In this document: one piece after another, positions 14,389 through 22,771 of the stretch
How positions within the stretch are numbered: position 1 is the stretch's first letter
Layout of the letters: each line of letters starts with the position of its first letter
DNA from: JANWLD01 sp036276695
Lineage (GTDB): Bacteria; Patescibacteriota; Saccharimonadia; Saccharimonadales; 2-12-FULL-41-12
Assembly (NCBI GenBank): GCA_036276695.1
Contig: DASUOI010000044.1
Location: 1-29,666 of the forward strand
Reading direction: 5' to 3'
Length of the DNA stretch: 29,666 nucleotides
The notes under the pieces: generated by a model
Told to the model about the DNA's origin: nothing
The model's input: the letters and a program-made list of their open reading frames with translations, nothing else
Database searches by the model: none
Program-made: the position numbers and the translations under genes

Positions 14389-15279
14389 TCAATCGTTAAT
14401 CTTGTTTCTTATATGTTCGAGTACTTCCTGGCTGATATCATCCCTTTTAAGGGCAAAATCAATCACTGTTTTTAGATACTCTAACTGATTACCAGTATCA
14501 TAATATTTACTACCAGAGAGCTTGCATCCATAGAGGTTTTTTCCGTCATTTATCATAGGCTCAAGGACATAAGTTGTCAGATAAAATTCATCTTTTTTCC
14601 CTAGCCCGCCTATAGCTTTTTTCGCATATTCAAAAACATCCGGAGTAAGCAGATATCCGCCGACGCTGGCAAAATCTGAAGGGGCGTTAGCCTTGCCGGG
14701 CTTTTCAACCAGGCCGTCTATCTTCATAATCCCATCTTCTTGCTGGGTTCCTTTCACTACACCATACCTTTTGAATTCTTCTTCGCTGCTGATGTTTATG
14801 CAGGGCAATATCGAACCGCCCAATCTGTTATACAGCTCAATCATTTGCGAGAAGCGGTTCGAAGAAGTCTCAATCAGCTCGTCGGCATAGGTATAAATAA
14901 ACGGCTCATCGCCTATTAAAGACTGAGCGTTTAATATAGGCGTCGCACTGCCATATGGGCCTTTCTGCCTGATATAAGCAAAATTTGCCAGCTCTGAAAT
15001 TTTCTTTGTTCTTTCTAGAAGCTCATTTTTTCCGCCTTGGATTAAATTTTCTCTGAGATCGGCGCTCATCTGATCAAAGTGGTCTTCTATAGAACGCTTA
15101 TGATAGCCAGTTACGATTATTATGTCTTCAATTCCAGCTTCTACAAGCTCTTCGACGATGTATTGGATAATCGGCTTATCTATTATCGGCAGCATTTCCT
15201 TGGGCATAGCCTTGGTCTGCGGCAAAAACCTGGTGCCGAACCCGGCTGCCGCTATAACTGCTTTTCTAACTTTTGCCAT
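14389..15279 (-). CDS. galU: UTP--glucose-1-phosphate uridylyltransferase
   Basis: Makes UDP-glucose from UTP and glucose-1-phosphate for cell-surface glycans. The 296-residue protein has the nucleotidyltransferase signature AAGFGTRFLPQTKAMPKEMLPI with the phosphate-contacting Arg and the catalytic Lys, then IIDKPIIQYIVEELVEAGI, IIIVTGYHKRSIEDHFD, the DELI metal-binding segment in FIYTYADELIE, and GLVEKPGKANAPSDFASVGGY. Length and order are typical of GalU rather than RmlA. It lies 8 bp after gatB, but a perfect -10 overlaps the gatB stop codon, so galU likely also has its own leaderless transcript. ATG at 15279 is the only sensible start. Confidence 0.94.
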   Translation of the reverse strand: MAKVRKAVIAAAGFGTRFLPQTKAMPKEMLPIIDKPIIQYIVEELVEAGIEDIIIVTGYHKRSIEDHFDQMSADLRENLIQGGKNELLERTKKISELANFAYIRQKGPYGSATPILNAQSLIGDEPFIYTYADELIETSSNRFSQMIELYNRLGGSILPCINISSEEEFKRYGVVKGTQQEDGIMKIDGLVEKPGKANAPSDFASVGGYLLTPDVFEYAKKAIGGLGKKDEFYLTTYVLEPMINDGKNLYGCKLSGSKYYDTGNQLEYLKTVIDFALKRDDISQEVLEHIRNKIND

Positions 15280-15286
15280 AACCTAA

Positions 15287-15292
15287 ATTATA
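15287..15292 (-). promoter_or_regulatory. Leaderless -10 box of galU inside the gatB stop
   Basis: TATAAT on the minus strand includes the TAA stop of gatB (15288-15290) and ends 7 nt before the galU ATG, so transcription would start at the ATG. TTAATA at a 16-bp distance is a fair -35. Confidence 0.6.
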
Positions 15293-16724
15293 CCTTAAGA
15301 TTTTTCTTTATTAATTTTTGTGCTAAAGCAGGGTCAGCCTTGCCTTTTGATGCCTTCATAACCTGTCCGACCAAGAAGCCTATGGCCTTCATTTCTCCGT
15401 TTTTAACGTCTTCTGCTGCTTTTGGATTCTCTTCAACAATCTTAGCGACTATCTTCTCTATTTCGCCTTCATCGCTCACAACTTGACTGGATGAAATAAA
15501 TTTAGTTACGTCAAACGAGCTATCTTCAAGATATTGTTTTACGCCCTCTTTGGCCTTGGTAGAAACTAACTTTCCTTCGTCATACGCGCTAGCCAGTTTG
15601 AGCAAGCTGTCTATTTTACCCTCGGACAAAGCGGAATAATCATCAATAAAGCTGGGAATAAAATTAATCACCCAGTCAAATAATTTCGATATAGCACCGG
15701 AAGACACCTTCTTGTTTTCTATGACCGAAACAGCAAAATCAACTGCTTCCGGATTATTAAATAATGTGTCTAGGTCAGAAGCAGATAAATGGCCAGTCTT
15801 CTCCAGCTTCTCGCGGATTACGTAAAAGTTTCTTTTATCGAACTCTTTTTTAATTTCGGTTATATAATCATCTGTTAAGTTCAATGGTGGTATATCAGGG
15901 TCAGGAAAATATCGGTAATCATGGGCTTCTTCTTTTCCTCGCTGAGAAGTCGTCTTTTGCTTGGCATCATCCCAACCTCGGGTCTCCTGGACTATCTTTC
16001 CGCCCTTGTCTAATATTTCACTCTGGCGCTTCATCTCATATTCAACGGCGCGTTCTACTGATTTAAAACTATTCAGATTTTTTGTTTCAGTCCGTGTTCC
16101 TAGTTTGCTGCTATCTTTGCTTAAACTTACATTAACGTCAAAACGCATGTTTCCGTGGTACAAATCAACATCGCTGATACCGGCGTATTTCATTAGCAAA
16201 TAAAGTTTTTGCGCGTATGCCTTAGCCTCGACAGCACTGTGAATTTCCGGCTCGCTTACTATTTCCAAAAGTGGTGTTCCAGCCCTGTTGAGGTCAACTA
16301 AACTGTAATCTTTACCGGCCGGATGCGAAGTCTTGCCAGCGTCTTCTTCCATGTGTGCCCGGGTTATGCCGATTTTCTTTTTTTGGCCATCAATTTCTAT
16401 ATCTATATGCCCGCCGACAACGATAGGGTCAGAAAATTGGCTTATCTGGTAACCCTTCGGCAGATCGGGATAAAAATAATGTTTTCGATCGAATTTGCTG
16501 AATTTCTGAGGAGTGGTACCGAGTGCAAAGGCGGCTTTGGCCGACAACTCGACCGCTCTTTCGTTTAAATACGGCAAAGCGCCGGGCATACCAAGGCAAA
16601 TATGGCTTACTAGCAAGTTAGGCTCTGCTCCGCGAGCATCATTGCCGACAGCCGCGAATAATTTTGTATCCGTTTTTAACTGAACATGGCACTCTATGCC
16701 TACAGTAAGAACATACTTCATCAT
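15288..16724 (-). CDS. gatB: Asp/Glu-tRNA amidotransferase subunit B
   Basis: GatB is the kinase and tRNA-binding subunit of the GatCAB amidotransferase, which converts misacylated Glu-tRNA(Gln) and Asp-tRNA(Asn) to the amidated forms. The 478-residue protein shows VGIECHVQLKTDTKLFAA at the N-terminus, ICLGMPGALPYLN, KHYFYPDLPKGYQISQF, DLNRAGTPLLEIVSEPEI, DVNVSLS and GTRTETKNLNSFKSVERAVEYE. The C-terminal helical and YqeY-like tail (VGQVMKASKGKADPALAQKLI) is complete. The N-terminal region lacks the first Cys pair of the zinc site seen in some GatB proteins. The start overlaps the stop of the upstream membrane-protein gene in ATGATGA, so translation is coupled. Confidence 0.97.
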   Translation of the reverse strand: MMKYVLTVGIECHVQLKTDTKLFAAVGNDARGAEPNLLVSHICLGMPGALPYLNERAVELSAKAAFALGTTPQKFSKFDRKHYFYPDLPKGYQISQFSDPIVVGGHIDIEIDGQKKKIGITRAHMEEDAGKTSHPAGKDYSLVDLNRAGTPLLEIVSEPEIHSAVEAKAYAQKLYLLMKYAGISDVDLYHGNMRFDVNVSLSKDSSKLGTRTETKNLNSFKSVERAVEYEMKRQSEILDKGGKIVQETRGWDDAKQKTTSQRGKEEAHDYRYFPDPDIPPLNLTDDYITEIKKEFDKRNFYVIREKLEKTGHLSASDLDTLFNNPEAVDFAVSVIENKKVSSGAISKLFDWVINFIPSFIDDYSALSEGKIDSLLKLASAYDEGKLVSTKAKEGVKQYLEDSSFDVTKFISSSQVVSDEGEIEKIVAKIVEENPKAAEDVKNGEMKAIGFLVGQVMKASKGKADPALAQKLIKKNLKV

Positions 16725-17146
16725 AATGCTCCCAAATCCTTAAGCCCCTTCTGCAAGCCTAAAAGCGCACGCTTCATATCGGCTTTCTTGAGCTTCAGCC
16801 CAGGCTTTTCTTGGACTGCACGGCTTAGCTTATGCCCGAACCAGACTTCATCTTTGTCAGTAAAAATCTTTTCGGCTTTTACTAATTTTTCTCCAACGGT
16901 TTTACCGGTGTATTTCTTCTTTTTCAAGGCTTCATCCAGTAATCTATCGGCCTCGGCTAAGGCCTCTTTCCATTGGTCCTGTTTCGGTAATTGAGTTTTA
17001 ATCTTATTCCATTTTTTTCTAATCTTCTTCGGACGCAGTTTTTTGGAATAGAAAAAGATTATCAAGCCTAAGACAACTAAGACTAGAAACACACCTATGG
17101 CCGTCAAGACAATCAACTCAGGAGTAAATTCTATATTAAGGTTCAT
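16721..17146 (-). CDS. Conserved single-pass membrane protein within the gat operon
   Basis: Unrecognised 141-residue protein. One membrane helix spans about residues 12-32 (LTAIGVFLVLVVLGLIIFF), followed by a basic stretch (SKKLRPKKIRKKWNK) that should keep the rest in the cytoplasm. After it comes a helical domain with ALAEADRLLDEALKKK, VWFGHKLSRAVQEKPG and RALLGLQKGLKDLGAL. I start at ATG 17146 rather than the in-frame GTG 6 nt upstream, because the ATG has a GAGGAG Shine-Dalgarno sequence at good spacing and overlaps the gatA TGA in ATGA. It also overlaps gatB by 4 nt, so gatA, this gene and gatB are tightly coupled. Its position suggests a role beside the amidotransferase, perhaps membrane attachment, but nothing proves it. 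Confidence 0.72.
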   Translation of the reverse strand: MNLNIEFTPELIVLTAIGVFLVLVVLGLIIFFYSKKLRPKKIRKKWNKIKTQLPKQDQWKEALAEADRLLDEALKKKKYTGKTVGEKLVKAEKIFTDKDEVWFGHKLSRAVQEKPGLKLKKADMKRALLGLQKGLKDLGAL

Positions 17147-18573
17147 GAGCACAGCTCCTCAATCTCTTTTGAAATACTAAAAAGCTCCCTGTCCCTGCCT
17201 TGCCCGGCCATGACTTGAAGACCGGTTGGCAAATCTTTGGCCTTGCCCACAGGCAGACTGACAGCCGGGTTCCCGGCCAAATTTGCAGTAACTGTCAGTA
17301 AGTCTGAGAGGTACATCTGCAAAGGGTCGTCAGTCTTCTCGCCTATTTTAAATGCTACGCTGGGAGTCGTGGGCCCGACGAGATAATCTACCTCCTTAAA
17401 GGCTTCTTTGACTTCATTGATTATTTTCGTCCGAACAGTCTGGGCCTTTTTATAATAAGCATCATAGTATCCGCTTGATAACACGTAAGTGCCTGTCATT
17501 ATCCTCCTTTTAGCTTCGTCGCCAAACCCGCTATCTCTACTCTTTGTGTAACTTTCGTCCAAGTCTTTGGCATCATCGCTTGAATAGCCGTATCTCTGCC
17601 CGTCATATCTACTCAAATTGCTGCTTAGTTCAGCAGGGCAGATAATATAGTAAACCGGCAGGGATAGGCTGGAAGAAGGCAAATCTATGTTTTTTATTTC
17701 AGCGCCTGCGTTTTTTATCTTTTCGATCGCCTCTTCGGTTTTAGAAATAATCTCGCTATCTACGTTTTCATCCATGTATTGGTTTATCACCCCGACCTTC
17801 GCACCTTTTAACTTTGGTTCAAAGCTAGTATATGGCTTTTCATCACGATCGATTAGTGTCATATCCAGCTCGTCTTTGCCAGCCATTACATCGAAAATCA
17901 AAGCAGCATCTTCAACGCTCCTAGTAAGCGGTCCGATAACATCCAGCGAAGTACCCATAGAAATCACTCCGCTTCGACTTATCAAGCCATAGGTGGGCTT
18001 ATAGCCTACGACCCCGCAAAAACTAGCTGGCTGGCGTATAGAACCGCCCGTGTCTGTCCCTAGGGCAAACGGCGCCATACCTAAAGCTACCGCAGCTGCC
18101 GAGCCTCCGGAACTGCCGCCGGGCACCCTGGTCTTATCGTGAGGATTCAGCGTAGTGAAAAAATCGCTATTCTCTGTGCTTGAACCATGGGCAAACGCAT
18201 CCAAATTGGCTTTTGCAACGCATATAGCACCCTCTGCTTCAAGCTTATTAATCGCAGTGGCTTGATAAGGAGCTTTGAAGCCTTTTAATATATTGCTGGC
18301 TGCTGTTGTGTCCGCTCCAAATACCAAAAAATTGTCTTTGGCTATGAATGGCACGCCAGCAAGTCTGCCGGGTTTCTTTCCTTTTTTAATTTGGCTGTCT
18401 ATATCTCCTGCTCTTTTCAAGGCATTTTTCTCAAGCGTAGCGATAATAGCTTTATACTCTTGTTTTTCTTTAATAATACTAAGAGATTTTTCAACTAGTT
18501 CTTTGGCGCTTACTTTGCCCGATGAAACATCTTGGGCAATTTCAGCAATAGGTTTCCAGGCATTGGCGGGCAT
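17143..18573 (-). CDS. gatA: Asp/Glu-tRNA amidotransferase subunit A
   Basis: GatA is the glutaminase subunit that releases ammonia for GatB. The 476-residue protein is an amidase-signature enzyme with an intact Ser-cisSer-Lys triad: Lys in VPFIAKDNF (about residue 77), cis-Ser in VPGGSSGGSAAAVALG (about 153) and the nucleophilic Ser in GTDTGGSIRQPASFCG (about 177). Further GatA features are ANLDAFAHGSSTENSDF, GYKPTYGLISRSGVI and the C-terminal LTVTANLAGNPAVSLPVG. The start MPANAWKPIAEIAQD is well placed, 1 nt after the gatC stop. Operon order gatC-gatA-x-gatB is conserved except for the inserted membrane protein. Confidence 0.97.
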   Translation of the reverse strand: MPANAWKPIAEIAQDVSSGKVSAKELVEKSLSIIKEKQEYKAIIATLEKNALKRAGDIDSQIKKGKKPGRLAGVPFIAKDNFLVFGADTTAASNILKGFKAPYQATAINKLEAEGAICVAKANLDAFAHGSSTENSDFFTTLNPHDKTRVPGGSSGGSAAAVALGMAPFALGTDTGGSIRQPASFCGVVGYKPTYGLISRSGVISMGTSLDVIGPLTRSVEDAALIFDVMAGKDELDMTLIDRDEKPYTSFEPKLKGAKVGVINQYMDENVDSEIISKTEEAIEKIKNAGAEIKNIDLPSSSLSLPVYYIICPAELSSNLSRYDGQRYGYSSDDAKDLDESYTKSRDSGFGDEAKRRIMTGTYVLSSGYYDAYYKKAQTVRTKIINEVKEAFKEVDYLVGPTTPSVAFKIGEKTDDPLQMYLSDLLTVTANLAGNPAVSLPVGKAKDLPTGLQVMAGQGRDRELFSISKEIEELCS

Positions 18574-18574
18574 T

Positions 18575-18868
18575 TTAATTTAAAACCCGCTTTACTCTTA
18601 TATAGCTTCTTTCTTTTGACGGCGCATTCTTGAGCAATTCGTCCGTTGTTTCGTTGTAGCCTATAGTTTTGTCCTGCCGCATTATATTTTGCAAACCGGT
18701 AACTTGATCCGTCGGCTTGAGCCCATCTGTATCTGCCGAGTCTATTTGTTCGACGTATTTTACTATCGAACTCAATTCATCCACAAATTTATCAACTTCT
18801 TCATCGGTTAATTTAATCTTGGAAAGTCGAGCCAATTTTAATACATCTTCGCGAGTTATTTGTGCCAT
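18575..18868 (-). CDS. gatC: Asp/Glu-tRNA amidotransferase subunit C
   Basis: GatC wraps around GatA and holds the GatA-GatB complex together. The 97-residue protein shows the family pattern ITREDVLKLARLSKIKLTDEE, then LSSIVKYVEQIDSADTDGLKP, and a C-terminal APSKERSYIRVKRVL. An in-frame TTG at 18887-18889 would add seven residues, but ATG 18868 matches homologues and lies 11 nt after an extended -10, so it is the better start. It is the first gene of the leftward gat run. Confidence 0.95.
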   Translation of the reverse strand: MAQITREDVLKLARLSKIKLTDEEVDKFVDELSSIVKYVEQIDSADTDGLKPTDQVTGLQNIMRQDKTIGYNETTDELLKNAPSKERSYIRVKRVLN

Positions 18869-18879
18869 ATGTATGTTCA

Positions 18880-18888
18880 AGTATAGCA
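18880..18888 (-). promoter_or_regulatory. Extended -10 promoter of the gat operon
   Basis: TG-C-TATACT on the minus strand ends 11 nt before the gatC ATG, predicting a leader of about 4 nt. No good -35 is present, as expected for an extended -10 promoter. Confidence 0.62.
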
Positions 18889-18978
18889 AAATTATGTTTT
18901 TATAATCTAGCTTTACAACTTATAAAAATAACCATACTATGAGTAGATAGCCATCTTACAACAAAAAGGTTTAAATTA

Positions 18979-20118
18979 ATGGCAGGATCGCCCGCAGTTA
19001 TAGAAACAGGAAGATCCGGTCCGGAAATAATACCCGGACAGGCAGATCTAGAATTCTACCCCCAGCCAAATGGGGGTTTTTTATTAGAAAGGCAAGACGG
19101 CTCCTCTGTACAAGTGGATGTAGAGATGCTCGACGAAGAAGCCTACCGCGGCGGCATGACAAGATTAGAAGCTTACACGATAACGGCTAAAGGGGCGCCT
19201 GAAGGAGAAGCCCCGCCGCAAACCAGACACAGATACCATGCACGGACAAATACTCCCAATCATCTAGGTTCTGATGCCCGCGTAGATGCCACTACCCCAT
19301 GGACAACCAGAGAGAAAGGCTTTAATGAAAGGTTTATGTCGGGCCTTAACGACCGGGATTATGCCACTATGCTGGTCGAGCCTAGAGGATCAGCTATAAG
19401 GGCCGGGCTTGCCGGCTCTGCCGACAATATTAATTACATAGGACATATATCAAGAAATTATCGATCAACCAGCGAAAGTTTGCGACCTGATAGATCACTT
19501 TACGCAGGCAGATCCCGAGCCGCCGCCATAGGCTTCGGGGTTTTGAGTAATTATTCGGATTTAACCGCGCCGTGCTTTGTCAGGCCGGGCTCGCTTAAAG
19601 AACTGCCTGAAGACGCCCTGCAACTTACCTTAGAAGCAGTTGAATTACTTAAGCACCTTGCCAGCATAGGTATCGGTGAAGCTGTTAGCCAGCGTAGAAC
19701 ATTTAGCGCGCATCCGGTAGATCTTATTAATACGGTGCTTGCCATACCGAGCTTAAGAAACGGAGATGCCGGTAAGTTATTCCGGTCAGGTTCAGCCAAA
19801 GCCCTTCATATTACTATGTTCGACAAAGATGGCTGGTCTCAGCCTGACGAGGTAATGACTATGGCAGGCGAAAGGCCGGATACTTACTTAAGTTTGCTTA
19901 GCGGCAGACACATGGCTTTAGCCAAGCCTGAAGTTGAACAAGCCTCTTTAGATAGATTTTCCGCACTGGCCGATATGAGGGGAGTGGACGGAAGTTTTGA
20001 TGATGTAGACTTTGAGGAAATCGCCAGGATTCAACCCGATATCGATACAGAAAGAAGCCCTATAGGCAGACTAAGCCTGGGCAAAGCCGTAAAGGCTGTC
20101 TATAGTTTTGCTACTTGA
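18979..20118 (+). CDS. Putative alpha/beta-hydrolase fold protein
   Basis: Unnamed 379-residue protein. No signal peptide or membrane helix is obvious. The middle and C-terminus are consistent with an alpha/beta-hydrolase: MLVEPRGSAIRAG resembles the oxyanion strand and loop, GRSRAAAIGFG fits a nucleophile elbow with Ser, and HITMFDKDGWSQPDE followed by YLSLLSGRHMALAKPE matches the usual Asp and His positions near the end. The first 90 residues (LEFYPQPNGGFLLERQDGSSVQVD onward) look like a separate beta-rich part. A ribosome binding site AAAAAGG lies 9 nt before ATG 18979. A perfect terminator-like hairpin lies at codons 27-35. Substrate and true activity are unknown, and the fold call rests on motif order. 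Confidence 0.6.
   Translation: MAGSPAVIETGRSGPEIIPGQADLEFYPQPNGGFLLERQDGSSVQVDVEMLDEEAYRGGMTRLEAYTITAKGAPEGEAPPQTRHRYHARTNTPNHLGSDARVDATTPWTTREKGFNERFMSGLNDRDYATMLVEPRGSAIRAGLAGSADNINYIGHISRNYRSTSESLRPDRSLYAGRSRAAAIGFGVLSNYSDLTAPCFVRPGSLKELPEDALQLTLEAVELLKHLASIGIGEAVSQRRTFSAHPVDLINTVLAIPSLRNGDAGKLFRSGSAKALHITMFDKDGWSQPDEVMTMAGERPDTYLSLLSGRHMALAKPEVEQASLDRFSALADMRGVDGSFDDVDFEEIARIQPDIDTERSPIGRLSLGKAVKAVYSFAT
19058..19082 (+). terminator. Terminator-like hairpin inside a coding sequence
   Basis: ACCCCCA (19058-19064) pairs with TGGGGGT (19071-19077) around the loop GCCAAA. The 3' side runs into six T residues (19077-19082). This is the best intrinsic-terminator shape in the window, yet it lies about 80 nt inside the hydrolase-like coding sequence. 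It may act as an attenuator or be a coincidence of Pro and Gly codons. Confidence 0.5.
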
Positions 20119-20127
20119 AACCTGAGT

Positions 20128-22089
20128 TTACAGCTTAGCTTCAAGTTCTTTTATCATGTCGCGTAATTCGGCGGCTTTTTCAAATTGGAGGTTAGCCGCC
20201 GCTAAGTCCATCTGCCGGTTAAGGTCGCGTATTAAATGCTTGTACTCATCTTTGGGAATTTTCTTTATATCAAGTTTGGATTTTTCGCTATCCGGCAGGT
20301 CTTTGCGCATCCCTTTATCGATATTCTTGGCGATTCCCTGGGGCGTAATCTTATGCTGTTTATTGTACTGCTCTTGGATTTTTCGGCGACGGTTAGTTTC
20401 GTCTATCGCCCGCTTCATGCTTCCGGTAATCTTATCCGCATACATTACTACCCGGCCGTTAATGTGCCGAGCTGCCCTGCCGACGGTTTGTACAAGCGCT
20501 TGTTCGCTACGCAGAAAACCTTCTTTGTCTGCATCCAAAATGGCCACTAAACTAACTTCCGGCAAGTCTAAGCCTTCCCTCAGAAGGTTTATCCCGACAA
20601 GCACGTCATAGACACCCATCCTTAAGTCGCGCAGTATGTCTGAGCGTTCAAGCGTGTCAATCTCGCTATGCAGATATGCCACTTTCATATCAAGCTCCTG
20701 TAAGTGCTCGGCCAGATCTTCTGACATCCGCTTTGTCAAAGTAGTAACTAGGACTCTTTGATTTTTAGACACCACAGTTCTAATCTCGGCTATTAAGTCG
20801 TCTACTTGATGCTTGACCGGCCTAACATCAATCTGAGGGTCGACTAACCCTGTCGGCCGGATAACTTGCTGTACGGGTTCAGGGCTGCGCGATAGCTCAT
20901 ATTCCGCCGGGGTAGCACTGACATATATTGTCTGGTTAACATGCCTCTCAAACTCCGTAAAGGTCAGCGGTCTGTTATCCAAAGCGCTTGGAAGCCGAAA
21001 ACCATGCTCTACCAGAACTTCTTTTCTAGCTCGGTCGCCGTTATACATGCCTCGTATCTGCGGAATGGTCATATGGGATTCGTCTATAAACATCAAATAG
21101 TCGTCAGGAAAATAGTCCAGCAAAGTCGCCGGCTGTTCGCCTGGCTCCCTATCGGTTAGATACCGGCTGTAATTCTCTATACCTTTTACGAAGCCGGTTT
21201 CTTCCATCATCTCTAAGTCAAACTTGGTTCTTTGTTCCAGTCTTTGCGCTTCCAGCAATTGTCCGTTTTTCTTAAAATAAGCCAGGCGCTGTTGAAGTTC
21301 GTTTTGAATTTTCGCAAGAGCCTTTTTTAATTTTTCCTGGGGCGTGACGAAATGGCTACCCGGATAGATGCTAAGCTCTTTAAGATTCTTTAAAATTTCG
21401 CCGGTAAGCGGATTTATTTTTGTAATACGCTCTACTTCGTCGCCAAAAAATTCCACCCTATAGGCGGATTCCTCGCCTGCTGGAAATACATCGACAACAT
21501 CGCCGCGGGCTCGGAAAGTGCTTCTATGGAAATCTATGTCATTTCTTTGGTATTGGATATCGGTCAGTTGCCTGAGAAGCTTGTCGCGAACCCTTCTTTC
21601 GCCAGTTTTAATCTTCACCGCAAGCTCGGCATAATCTTCGACAGATCCGATGCCGTATATGCAGCTCACGCTGGCTACGATCAATACATCACGGCGGCTC
21701 AAAAGCGAGGATGTCGCCGCATGACGAAGACGGTCTATCTCTTCATTAATCTGCGAGTCTTTTTCTATATATGTGTCCGAGCGGGGTATATACGCTTCCG
21801 GCTGGTAGTAATCAAAATAACTGACAAAATAATGCACTGCGTTTTGCGGAAAAAATTGCTTAAATTCCGAGAAAAGCTGGGCGGCTAAGGTTTTGTTGTG
21901 GCAAAGAACCAAGGTAGGTTTTTGTACTTCTTGGACAATATTTGCCATAGTAAAAGTTTTGCCCGATCCCGTAACGCCTAGAAGCACCTGGTTTTTTTCG
22001 CCGGTATTTAAACCTTGTTCCAACGCAGCAATTGCTCCGGGTTGATCGCCGGTAGGCTTAAAGTCGCTTTTAAGCTTGAATCTGTCCAT
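20128..22089 (-). CDS. uvrB: Excinuclease ABC subunit B
   Basis: DNA damage-recognition helicase of nucleotide excision repair. The 653-residue protein is full length. Walker A is in LLGVTGSGKTFTMAN; the damage-probing beta-hairpin carries YFVSYFDYYQPEAYIP; then come LIVASVSCIYGIG, MFIDESHMTIPQ (Walker B), helicase motifs VLVTTLTKRMSEDL and LLREGLDLPEV, VGRAARH, and a C-terminal UVR motif (QFEKAAELRDMIKELE) for UvrA/UvrC contact. The frame has a TTG one codon upstream, but ATG 22089 is preferred; a -10 box ends 6 nt before it. Convergent with the hydrolase-like gene, with only 9 bp between them. uvrA and uvrC are not in the window. Confidence 0.98.
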   Translation of the reverse strand: MDRFKLKSDFKPTGDQPGAIAALEQGLNTGEKNQVLLGVTGSGKTFTMANIVQEVQKPTLVLCHNKTLAAQLFSEFKQFFPQNAVHYFVSYFDYYQPEAYIPRSDTYIEKDSQINEEIDRLRHAATSSLLSRRDVLIVASVSCIYGIGSVEDYAELAVKIKTGERRVRDKLLRQLTDIQYQRNDIDFHRSTFRARGDVVDVFPAGEESAYRVEFFGDEVERITKINPLTGEILKNLKELSIYPGSHFVTPQEKLKKALAKIQNELQQRLAYFKKNGQLLEAQRLEQRTKFDLEMMEETGFVKGIENYSRYLTDREPGEQPATLLDYFPDDYLMFIDESHMTIPQIRGMYNGDRARKEVLVEHGFRLPSALDNRPLTFTEFERHVNQTIYVSATPAEYELSRSPEPVQQVIRPTGLVDPQIDVRPVKHQVDDLIAEIRTVVSKNQRVLVTTLTKRMSEDLAEHLQELDMKVAYLHSEIDTLERSDILRDLRMGVYDVLVGINLLREGLDLPEVSLVAILDADKEGFLRSEQALVQTVGRAARHINGRVVMYADKITGSMKRAIDETNRRRKIQEQYNKQHKITPQGIAKNIDKGMRKDLPDSEKSKLDIKKIPKDEYKHLIRDLNRQMDLAAANLQFEKAAELRDMIKELEAKL

Positions 22090-22095
22090 CAATTA

Positions 22096-22104
22096 ATCTT
22101 AGCA
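22096..22104 (-). promoter_or_regulatory. Extended -10 promoter of uvrB, leaderless
   Basis: TG-C-TAAGAT on the minus strand ends 6 nt before ATG 22089, so the transcript should begin at the start codon. No LexA-like operator is visible around it. Confidence 0.58.
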
Positions 22105-22132
22105 GGAATAGAGGACGGATATCATATGAATC

Positions 22133-22768
22133 CTATGTCTTGGGTTTTTTGGCCTTCCGCAGAAACCAGTGCTGATCATGTTCTTTTAGTTCTTTTTTTA
22201 TGTCGGTATATTCTTTATCGACAATTTCAAGAACTCTATCAACCAGCCTTTTCGGGTCGTCATCATAAATCACTACTTCGTCTGCCGGCGGTTCCAAAGC
22301 CTGCATCAAAGCAGGTATTATATCTGCCGTACCTCCGCTGCCGATTAATATGCCACAAGGCTTCCCTGCTTCCAGAGCCGAAGTGAATTCATGCAAGCTG
22401 CCAAATCTCCCGCCGATGGTTATTACCGCATCACTGGACTGCACTAAATATAAGTCACGTCCGACATAGTTCATTCCAGTAAAATTGATGAAGTCAAAGC
22501 AATCATAAGGCAAGCGATATTTTTTTATGTGCTCGCGTAAGGAAGATGCTGGCGAGAAACCTATGACTGGCCCTCCATGGTCTTTAGCGCCAACTGCCGA
22601 ATGGTAAGGCAGTCCGACAGTAGCGCCCGTTGTTAATATATGCCCGGCTTCAGCTATATGCTTGCCTAACTCATAGGCAAGGTTTGACGAAGCATCTATA
22701 GTTCGTCCTTGGGCAGCTCCGGAAACGCAGATTGAATATTGTATCCTCTTAAAATCTTTTTTTTTCAC
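22133..22768 (-). CDS. SLOG/LOG-like Rossmann-fold protein
   Basis: The 211-residue protein belongs to the SLOG superfamily, close to the TIGR00725/LOG lysine-decarboxylase-like group. Features: an N-terminal strand YSICVSGAAQGRT, GHILTTGATVGLPYHSAVGA, and the phosphate-binding and catalytic GGRFGSLHEFTSALE, a variant of the usual PGGxGTxxE. Relatives bind nucleotides or act as phosphoribohydrolases; the exact role here is unknown. A GTG start at 22768 follows the upstream gene by 3 nt and opens with nine A residues in a row, a possible slippage site. It sits 43 bp before uvrB ATG and probably forms a unit with the 395-residue gene and the PfkB kinase upstream. Confidence 0.78.
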   Translation of the reverse strand: MKKKDFKRIQYSICVSGAAQGRTIDASSNLAYELGKHIAEAGHILTTGATVGLPYHSAVGAKDHGGPVIGFSPASSLREHIKKYRLPYDCFDFINFTGMNYVGRDLYLVQSSDAVITIGGRFGSLHEFTSALEAGKPCGILIGSGGTADIIPALMQALEPPADEVVIYDDDPKRLVDRVLEIVDKEYTDIKKELKEHDQHWFLRKAKKPKT

Positions 22769-22771
22769 AGC

